A program made the translations under genes and the position numbers. From Bryum argenteum (Eukaryota > Streptophyta > Bryopsida > Bryales > Bryaceae), in the NCBI GenBank assembly GCA_037043015.1, contig CM073321.1, positions 29,501,010 through 29,565,009 of the forward strand: a stretch of DNA of 64,000 nt. The letters are read 5' to 3'. This document shows, one piece after another, positions 24,514 through 33,973 of the stretch. Below the pieces are notes generated by a model, which was not told the DNA's origin, searched no databases, and saw only the letters and a list, made by a program, of their open reading frames with translations. The number at the start of each line of letters is the position of its first letter. The first letter of the stretch is position 1.

Positions 24514-27500
24514 CATCAGGAAACTGCGGGCTGACATATTCCATATTGGACCAGTAAGGTTCTCATATAGAAAAAACAGATTTGGAGTGATATATACTTC
24601 CTATATGGAAACTGTATTGAAACTGTCCCCTAATGGGACTCTTATAGTCTCCATACAAGCCAATCAATAAGATTCATATATGGTATTCTGTATACTTTCA
24701 GTATGGTTCAGTTCGGTTTGTACCAATGTAGTTGTATCATTTTTTATACTGAATTTGCATTGTCTTAATATATTCAAGGGCATGTAGGATATATTAGAAC
24801 TGTAAATTCAATGTATCACCTTTTTATTGACAAACGTACCATAGTCTTCAAGTTTTCCTACAATATGTTTTACGATTCATATACATAATTTACAGCACCT
24901 TATGATAGATGTAATATTAGTAATTGTATGTAAAACATACTATAACTTAATTCAAGTCTGTGTAGTTAGTGTATAGTATGTTTAACTATTATTGTATAGA
25001 ATTTTTATATGTCTAATAGTGATGCTCTATTGTTAGCGATAACAATTATGTCAAAGTTATGTACATTTAGTGGTATTGAATGCATAATATTTTGTGCTCA
25101 TCCAGCTTCAATTGTTTCCTATTTTCTAATGTTCTTCAAGGTGTAGGGTTTTGAGGCTATTGCCTACCCATAACGTTTCCTGTTATGATGAGGTTCAAGT
25201 TGGGTGTGGATAGGAAGGAAATAAATATGTGCCGTGCGGGGTCGGTTCAAGAGAAACATGCACGAGACTTACACTAAAATAAAAAACCCATATTACAGAA
25301 ACGATCCTAGCATAGACTCTCGGCATCATCATTGGCTGAGTATCTGATTCCCTTCAAGCTAAAGTGCAGGACTTTAAATCACGACTATGAAAGACTAATA
25401 ATTAAGATAGTAGGTATCGAACTCCACAAACAACATACCGGCTTTCAAAAATGACGAATAAGGCTACTTCAGCGGTCAATTAAGATGACGAAGAAGAATA
25501 CGCTTGGGAGCTGGCCGAGATTCAGAATGTTACATTCAGAACTAACAGCAACAAGGGAGCAATACAACATGCGACTGAGATACATTGAAACCCGACATGA
25601 TTGCAAACTCTTCGAAATGCACTGCATTAAGGTGGCGATGCAATAGGAGACTACAGCAAGAGGCTTCTTCCTACATCCACCATCTTTACAAGTGCGCAAG
25701 CGAAATAGGAAATTGCGCGTGCACAGACCGTAGAAAAAACTCCTCACACATCTCAAGCATCAATGAGGGGATAATTCATCGTCATGCAATCATTCACACT
25801 TGCATCTGATACTTGTACAATCTCTCAAAACCTTAAGTCTGTTACCTTACTGGTACGAGCAATTGATCACCCATACTCTCTAGCGACAAGAGCTTGATCC
25901 ACACTCTCTTCCATTGAGTATACAAGCTGCATGGTCCTATCCCCAACCACAGCTACACTCTAGTGCATGAACATCTTCACAGAACACGAGGTTAATTGAT
26001 GATTACTGATAGAAACCTCGATCTAACACAATGAGGAGCCAAGATGTTCTAGCGACGAAAGCTCCTGGAAGGAAAAAGTAATATGAAAGAAAAAAAGAAA
26101 TTAAAAAAATGGAAATATATCCGCGAGGTGATACGGAAGAACCACGGTCATTGACTGGGAAGGATTTTCCTGATTTGGCTTGATCCACTTATCGGACGAT
26201 CCACTCATTGGACGATCCCTGGCTACACTAAATAGGTAGATTAGTGTTAGATACACTAATTTATATAAACATGTCATAAGTTTTTACTGTTGGTCAATAT
26301 TTTTACCCTCTACATTCGTCAAGATGTGGATCCTTCCAGAGTATTGGAGTCAATATTCTTGGTAAATTTTTTTTACCAAAAGTAAAAATTTATAGCATTT
26401 TCAAATATTATAATAATCTAACACCAATCTACCTATCCAGTGTAGTGGAGAGTTCCTCTCTTCATGGTCGACAAAAAACATCAGGACCAACACTTCTTGC
26501 CATGGGCTCCAAACGTGCTCCAATTATGTGAAATCGAAAATAGTTTTGCATGATTTTTTAATTTTTTGAGTTATCATGATCTTAAGATGCAACTTGTAGT
26601 TTTGAGGTTTCAAGCTTCCTAAAACACAAGGAAATTCAAGGATTAAGTACACTTCTACATATTGGGAAGTAGTAAAATCACATTTAAAATAGTAAAAAGT
26701 TGAAATCATCTCAACAAAAAGGATTTCCAAATACAAGAAATACATTAATAAAAATAATATAATAAGATGTAAGGATGTCATGGCATTCATTTTCTCGCAA
26801 GCATTAAGTTTTGAACATTTTTCTCTTTCGAAAATTTGGGCAATTTTCACCATTGCAAGGCTATTATTTTCCGAGAAATATTTCTCTCAAACATTTTTTA
26901 ATTAAAGGAGGTGGTTGACATTAGTTTAAAAATCTTTCTAGTAGATGATATTTTTATTGCACTAAGAATATTAACAACACATTCAATATTATTCTATATA
27001 TATAATATTAGTTTATTTAGTATTAACATGTCACAATCTCAATATCTCAATAGCTTCAGGACTTGAAATTTGGGCAACCTCACATACAGTAAGTGTACTA
27101 CAAGATTGTACGGTTGAGATTTGTATAGCTTACAGGCAATGGACAATCAACAGCTTATCAAATTTTGGCTACACTTGTCGCTAGATTTACACATATTTAA
27201 AGTTTGATTTTGTACTTGTAAATATTTATGATAGTAATATTCATTATATACATTAAAAGAACAAAGAACTTTTATGTATGTGAAAGATTCCAAAAACAAA
27301 TACGACATGCAATTCTCACTACCCTAGTAACCATGATTGAAGAAGGAATATATGCGAAATGAGAATAAAAGAGATATGGAGTATCTAGTGTTCCCGTATA
27401 GATTGAATAGAAATATTATAAATGTTCAGTTTAGGGTTAGTATAACTTTAACACAAAAACACTATTAAATCAATATGATAACTGTAACATTTTTTAATCT

Positions 27501-27803
27501 TGTACACAAACCATACGAGAACCACTGCTACTACTACTCAATTATACAAACCATATTGATATTAACCCATAGAAAATCAATATTGTCTTGAAAGCTATAT
27601 AATTACATGAAGTTTTTAATATAGGCAATGATTACTATATAAAATCCTTATTACCTGATCCTATACGGTTCCCATTGGTGTGATTTCTAGGTAATAGAGG
27701 TACTGATCTGATACTATTTCCATATGGGATCTCCACAGTTGTCCACATGGATGGAAACCATACAACCCCCATACAGAATTAGTGGCCCCCCAGTTTCCTG
27801 ATG
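24514..27803. mobile_element. Candidate 3.3-kb TIR-bounded element, non-coding
   Basis: CATCAGGAAACTG at 24,514-24,526 is inverted exactly as CAGTTTCCTGATG at 27,791-27,803; the next bases inward also agree in being G-rich. Internal sub-terminal regions both carry CATATGG/CTATATGGAAAC-like motifs. The interior is AT-rich without a convincing transposase frame and contains a separate MITE. A target duplication is not obvious. It may be a non-autonomous DNA transposon. Confidence 0.35.
26223..26445. mobile_element. MITE, 223 bp, with ~30-bp TIRs and TGG target duplication
   Basis: The left end CTACACTAAATAGGTAGATT (26,223 on) is inverted at the right end (to 26,445) as AATCTACCTATCCAGTGTAG with a few mismatches; similarity extends through GTGTTAGAT, about 30 bp. 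The trinucleotide TGG immediately precedes (26,220-26,222) and follows (26,446-26,448) the element, as expected for a 3-bp target duplication. The interior is AT-rich with no coding capacity. The 3-bp duplication fits PIF/Harbinger- or CACTA-type movers; the family is not assigned. Confidence 0.75.
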
Positions 27804-28163
27804 CACAAGTAATGTACGAAAGGGTAGGAAATTTGATTGGGACATTTTTTGTTGTTCTGTCCTCTTCGGCAGAGACTATGCGGAGACTTTCCCATCAACA
27901 CACCAAAAAGTCCAAAGACCTATCTCAAACCGCTTTCACACTATCATAAAGTAAAGCAAAGGAGAAGTGGATGAGGATGAGGTTTGGATGAGAATTAGAT
28001 GAGATTTAGATGAGATTAAGGTGAGATTAGGATGAAACCTGCGCATCGCTATGGTTAGAAGTCTAAATCACAACAACATTTTCTTCTATTCTGATCTTCA
28101 GTAGAACACGCTCGTATTTTTCGTCTTTCATCATTCTAGGCCTGCTCATCGCTGCGCTTGAGT

Positions 28164-28603
28164 ACTAGCTCTGGCGCGCCAGGGAACCAAAATCCTCGTA
28201 GCGGTTAACATTGCCTGCATGTTTTTCACCGTTATGATCACACTGGACGCGCTTAAGCAAGGAACCGTTGTTTGGGACCAAGGCTTTTGTGGCGAGCCCA
28301 TACTCCCCTTGAATGTATGCACGCTGATGGACCGTGGCCTACCTTGGTTGGACGATTTTCTAGAAGGCACCTAGAATTTCGGCGCAAGGATTCTCACTTG
28401 TGGTGATCTCAAGAACGAAGCTAGACCTCTTGAGTTTTTAGTAAACATAACTGTTCATGGCGAGCTTACCATGATGTGCAATGCTGGAGTTGGGATGACT
28501 TACATCCCGCTCTCATTGACTGTCGACTCGCCCAAGGAGGATAATCGAATGTCGACTCGCTCAAGGAAGATAATCGACTGTCAACTCGCCCAAGGAGGAT
28601 AAT
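28164..28603 (+). pseudogene. Possible coding remnant, unknown
   Basis: One plus-strand frame stays open over about 145 codons with a single internal stop, encoding LARQGTKILVAVNIA, GFCGEPILPLNV and NAGVGMTYIPLSLTVDS. Composition looks protein-like but I recognise no family; it may be a retroelement fragment. It runs into the 29-bp tandem repeat. Confidence 0.22.
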
Positions 28604-28628
28604 CGAGTGTCGACTCGCCCAAGGAGCA
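28521..28628. repeat. 29-bp tandem repeat, nearly four units
   Basis: GTCGACTCGCCCAAGG-type units with GATAATCGA begin at 28,522, 28,551, 28,580 and 28,609, an exact 29-bp period with few substitutions. Confidence 0.85.
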
Positions 28629-28699
28629 CAAGGGACTTCAGATATTCTCCCTGTGATGTAAAAGAAAAAACCATTTGTACACCCTTGTCCACTTCGGGG

Positions 28700-30970
28700 C
28701 GTCAAAGGGAATACCTCGGTTCATTTTACTTAAAGTGGAATTTCAGTTGCATTCCTTGTGAACATCTTATCGATTAACTAATAGGTGTTTTTCACAGAGA
28801 AAATGCTTGGAAAATCAATGTGGGAAAACCATTACACAGAAATACTCTCAAGTCACCCAAAATAAAACTCTTGTATACCGGGTAAAAGCCCAGTTTGGGT
28901 ACTGAAAAGGACTGTCCCAGTACAAATCACACTGTCATGATCATAAGATTTCTGGAACAATTTCAAAATATGTAGTTTGGTGATCCTTTGTTATATGCAC
29001 AAGTGGGGCTATTTATGCGCTCGAGGCAGTTTTCAACGACTTAAGCAATTAGTAATTTGGAATCCATTGCGACAAGTTAGGGGTTTGACCCCTAAACGTC
29101 CCAGCATCCAGTTTCTGGATAATAAACATATTCAAATCCTTCTCCAGCTCTTGTTAATATTTGGATGAAAGTCATCGACATTAATGGAGATTCTTCTTCA
29201 AGTTGTATCATCTAATGGTTGGATGTGGTCATACTTGATTACAAATTTTTCTAAAGTTACAAGTGTAGAAGTATGTCCAGTCGTTGACCAAGAAAAATTT
29301 GCATTGACCTTAATTCAAAAAATCAAAAGCAGAATCACAAAAATGAGGTCATAGATTAAAGAAACAAAAAATTTTCAAAGTATAAGTTTCAAATTCATTC
29401 CAACAAATTTTACTTAAAAAGTATAAAGTGTTGTTTGTAATTGAATTTAGAAAGAATTATAGATTCAAAGTTTCAAAATTTATAGTTAAATATTGGTAAC
29501 AGTATGAGGGGATTGAACTGTACGGATGAAATCCAAAAATCAAAATCTATAACTCTTGTATACACACTTGTTCCAATGTATTCTTTTGTACAATAGTTTA
29601 TAATGTTTGTTTTCAAATAGTCATTTCCACGGACACCCTGGTACGTTTATGGGTATACATAGGATTGCAATAAAAATAAAGGTAACTAGAATAAAGAAAA
29701 TTAGAAAACTTTTGGGGAAATTCTTCGAGAGACAAAGACAATGAATTCAAAGTGTACAGAGGGATATTTTATTTTATTTTATTTTACTTGATACTTTGAC
29801 TTTAGAATTTACTTCTTCATTATGCTTCTAAATATCAAAACTAAAAAAACAACATTAGAAAAATTAAAGATTCAAATTGTAACAAAAAAGTATTTATAAA
29901 TATAAGAAAATACAAAAAATGAATATAAAAAATACTACAATAACAAAATTTTAACAACAAAAATGTTCATAGGATCAAAAAAGTAGTTATTGAATTGAAT
30001 AAGGGCACCTAGTTGTGCACTTGGGAACCCCAAGTTGTTGGATTGGGAACCCCAAGTCATTGGATTGGGGCCCCAAGTTCTGCACTTGAAGAGCCCAAGT
30101 CGTTATATTAGGGACCCCAATTCATTGCATATTATGTGCACCCAACAATATTGAGATAAATTATGATACCCAAATCGTGGTACACGAATTTATCTCAATA
30201 ATGTTTGGTGCACGTAAAATTCATAAATTGCTATTGCAACTTGGCTTGTAGAGAGTAGTCACTCTAACTTGGGCACTTCCTCAAACGATCTCAAACATTG
30301 ATGTGGCCTTTGCTAAACCAAGTTTCTATTACTAAATTCTTTGTGCCTCTTGAGTTCCAAAGTTTTGTTTCTAGTTGGCCAATAGTCTACCATGCATTTT
30401 AGGTTTGAGACACTTTTTGATTCAGAAACTCATCACCAATTGAATAGTGAAAAATTGAAACATAGAAAATGCAATAAAAGAATACCTTTCATCAATTTCT
30501 ACCATTCATTGGTTGGGCTCATTTCTAGTACTGATTTTTGGACCTTAAAGTTTGGAAAACCCTTGGTGCCTCTCTTCTAATTAACATCCAAAATCACGTG
30601 GTTTTATCTTATAATCTTGCTAAATACGTTCACCTTTTTTAAATAAAACAATTTAATCAATTGAATAGGTGAACTATCTTGAAAATCTTACGATAACAAG
30701 TTTGAAATCGGATTTTTTTTTATACATCAATCGATTTAATTTTATACAAGGTTTCAACACGCTTTTGGATGATTGAAAAGAGCTTAGGCATTCAATTTCC
30801 CAAATTACACTTTATCATATTTTAATTTTCACTAATTAATTGTTGATGAATTTCTAAACCAAGAGCCCACTATAATACATGATAGGTTGTTGACTAACAA
30901 AAAGAAATAAAATTGGGAGTATATGAACATAAAAAAACAAAAGAAACATAGTCTAGCAAGGGCTACGTTG
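28700..30970. other. AT-rich intergenic DNA
   Basis: No coding frame of note. At 30,008-30,120 the phrase GGGACCCCAAGT or GGGAACCCCAAGT recurs five or six times. A strong hairpin lies just after it. The right edge is the target site of the Ty3/Gypsy element. Confidence 0.5.
30136..30213. repeat. Inverted repeat / hairpin, 27-bp arms
   Basis: GTGCACCCAACAATATTGAG... at 30,136-30,162 pairs with ...CTCAATAATGTTTGGTGCAC at 30,187-30,213, with only two mismatches over 27 bp and a 24-nt loop. It could be a solo MITE core or a structured RNA; nothing decides which. Confidence 0.8.
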
Positions 30971-30975
30971 GTGTT

Positions 30976-31955
30976 TGTTAACCGTGTAGTTACCTAGCCA
31001 GTAATTTTGTAGTTACTGGACCAGTAGTCTGGACTTTCTGGGTTACCCTAAGTCAGATTTTGGATGAAATCTGATAGATGGATGAATTCCTGTGGATGGA
31101 TGAATCAGTTAGGGTTTGGAGACCAGTGTGGCGGCTAGGGTTTGGAAGGGGTTTGGGGAGCAAGGGCTCTCTCTCTCTCTCTCTCTCTTAGGAAGTTGGA
31201 GCTGGAGCTAGGGTGTGTATGTGAGTGTGTTTGTGAGTGTGTGTGTGTTGAATAGAGGAGATAACTACTGCTTTAGAGATATATTTGGAGGGACAGATAT
31301 AAATGTGTTGGAGCGTGATTTTAAGTTTTCCATTCTGGAGTATTGGAGGAATAGGGTTAGAAGGTGGGGTTGATCAGTAGTATTGTTAGAATTATAGTAC
31401 CATTGTAGTATTGTCTAGGGCTTGTACGGGTACTATTCAAGCGAGTTTCAAAGTTGGTTCAAGGCCAACCTCAAGGTCAGTTTAGGACCAGTTTGAAGTC
31501 CAGGGCAGGGTTAGTCAAGGTCCAGGCCAGTTTCTGGTTCAGTTCAAGATAAGTCTGGAATCTAGGGCAAGACCAGTTTTGAATCTAAGACAGTTTTAGG
31601 ACTAGGCCAGGACAAGTTTGTGATCCAAGGACGGACCAGCTTTGAGTCTAGTCCAGTTCCAAGTCTAGACCAAGACCAGTTTGGGAACCAGTTCAGGGTC
31701 CAGTTTGGGGTCCAAACCAGTTTGGGAGACCAGTTTGGGGTCGAGGTTGGGGTCCAGACCAGTTTGTGGGACCATTTCGGGGACCAGTTTGGGGTCCAGT
31801 TTTGGGTCCAGTTTGGGGTCGAGTTTGGGGACCAGCTTGGGAACCAGTTTGGGGTCCAGTTTGGGGTCCAGACCAGTTTGAGGGACCAGTTCGGGGACCA
31901 GTCTGGGGGTCAGTAGATAAGGTAATTGAAGTGGTAGGAAAATACCACTTTCACA
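30976..31955 (+). repeat. 5' LTR (980 bp)
   Basis: Begins TGTTAACCGTGTAG and ends ACCACTTTCACA. It differs from the 3' LTR by a few substitutions and at least two large deletions, near 31,295 (about 75 bp) and in the distal minisatellite. It contains a (CT)n run at 31,168-31,189 and a tail of CCAGTTTGGGGT-type tandem units at about 31,670-31,910. Confidence 0.92.
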
Positions 31956-31956
31956 T

Positions 31957-31968
31957 TGGCGACCATGC
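31957..31968 (+). other. Candidate primer-binding site
   Basis: TGGCGACCATGC follows the 5' LTR after one base and begins TGG, as expected for pairing to a tRNA 3' CCA end. I cannot assign the tRNA, and it is not the common initiator-Met site. Confidence 0.35.
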
Positions 31969-32279
31969 TTAAGTTCGGACCATGTGGCTCTTGCTACTCA
32001 CGCCAAAACACTACGACCGTGATTATGTTGAAGCGGTGATAGGCATAGTGACTATATCGGGAGCGGCCAGGAGGACTTGTGAAATCGGACACCTGTCTAC
32101 TAAGTGTAGGCAGATAGAGGCCAAAAAGTTGATACTGGACGTGGAGGTCTACACGAAGAGCTGAGGACAGCTCTGCAACAGAAAGGGGGATGGTTGCGTA
32201 TTACTTTCATCTCTCACTCATTAATTTTGGGTATCATGCTAAGGAGGAGTACAAAAAGTTAAAAGGCATTCAAGGAAAG

Positions 32280-32311
<32 letters not shown>

Positions 32312-32741
32312 TAGAGTTGGAAGAATTAGGGCTGAAACCACCAGTGAACTAACCACCAACACTGATAGCAAGAACTAGGGAAGCATAAGAATGCACCTAG
32401 AGACACTTGTAAGACTGAATTGCACTAGAATCTTGCAAAACTCCTAGACTTAAAACAACCTTAAAAACCTAATAGGAAGTACAAATCTAAGTAGGAGCAG
32501 TAGCTACTGACGGACACAACAAAGACCAGATTGGGGTGGCAGAGGGATGTACTGGCCAGAAACGAGGAGTTCAAAGGACTAGCACGCATGGGAGCAGAAG
32601 AGGGCTAGGAGAGGACTCTATAGCACCTACCTAGAAAATCATCTGGAGGGGCAGACTCGACTTGCTGGAGAAGTCATCAAGACCACACTACCATCATCAG
32701 AGAATCCTTGAAGAAAGAAGCAGTGACTACACAACTATCCT
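31969..32741 (+). other. Retrotransposon leader, non-coding
   Basis: Untranslated leader between the primer site and gag. It holds a 29-A tract at 32,280-32,308. A short frame near 32,070-32,160 includes CEIGHLSTKC, reminiscent of a CCHC knuckle, but is isolated and probably fortuitous or a relic. Confidence 0.4.
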
Positions 32742-33973
32742 ATGATGAATAGAGGCTACCAAGAAGGCGGCAAAGAGGACATAGCGAGAAGACAAGCAAA
32801 AGAGAGGCTGGCCAGATTCGAGCTAAGAGAGCAAAGGCCAGCAGTCGAAACAAGGAAGAACATTGAAGGGCAGATTGGCTCGAAGGAGAGCATTGCCAAA
32901 GGAAGCATCAGGGACCTAATCGATATGGACTTGGTGGGAGAAAACTCCAGCCAAGACACGGTGATAGGAGTAAGCAGGAAGACAACATCAGGAAGACCAG
33001 ATCTTGGACCTAGATTCAGAAACTGGCAGGAGGAAGAGGAAATTAGGAGATATGAGGGTCCGATTCTCACACGAAGGACCAATATAAGAGAACTACCGGG
33101 ACCAGGAATTGAAAATGCGCAACAATTCCGGCATTCTAATTTAGGACCGGTGAGTTTAGTCAATAGACACCAGGAGGATGATAGGAGAGGTGATAGTAGA
33201 CCACATACACCAATTCCAGGGAGCCAGAATCCTGAAGAATTGGCAGAGTTAATTGAAACATTGAAGAAGAAGTTGGACCAGATCAGAGCAGAAGATAAGG
33301 CATCTGGAGCAGCATTCTTAGCTTCTGAAAGTATCAGAGCTGAGCCACCTACTCCAAGGAGGCAGACGGTGCACTTTGCACAAGACAAGCTTCAGGAAAC
33401 AGTAACGGATGAAGATGAAGAAGACAAAAGACAGGTGGAGGAATTCAAGGCAAGACAAAAGGAGAAGAGAGAAGCAAAAAAACATAGAAGAATGGAGCAG
33501 GTCAGAACGGACTAGTACACCAGAGAATGGAAGAGTTGGAGCAAGCAACCCAATTTAAGTATTGGCAGTAGGCCCAAAGTAGGAAAGAGGAGAAGAAGGA
33601 AGCAGAAAGACTAGAAGCCATACATCAGGAGACTCTACGCTAGGAGGCCCTGCGCTTGTGGCAGGAGGCTCAGAGACTAGAGGAGCAACAAAGGCAGACT
33701 GAAAGGCTAAAAGCTCAACAAGAGGCTAGTATACTTCGCTGACAAGAAGTGCTGCGAAAACAAGAAGCCGAACAGGAGGCTCAACAAAAGGCCTCCCAGT
33801 GGGTTTGGCCTAGACCACCGGAAATACAGGATTGGAGATTTTCCCAAATGAGTGGTAAAGAAGTTTGGGAGTCCCAATACCCCCTGCCGCTGTTCCAAAG
33901 GGGACAGAAGGTAGCCATGTACATACTCAAAGGTCACATACTGGTTCATTGTGAGAAGGAGGAAACCCAATGA
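32742..33973 (+). pseudogene. gag: gag N-terminal ORF, coiled coil, broken
   Basis: The ATG at 32,742 opens MMNRGYQEGGKEDIARRQ; the frame runs to a TAG at 33,513. After a frame change the protein continues to 33,973 as a Gln/Glu/Arg-rich coiled coil (LEEQQRQTERLKAQQEAS), then SQWVWPRPPEIQDW and a conserved-looking tail. In this second part there are stops at three positions that fall where Gln or Arg is expected, all explicable as C to T. The final TGA overlaps the ATG of the next ORF as ATGA at 33,970-33,973. Role by family: structural protein of the retroelement particle. Confidence 0.7.
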
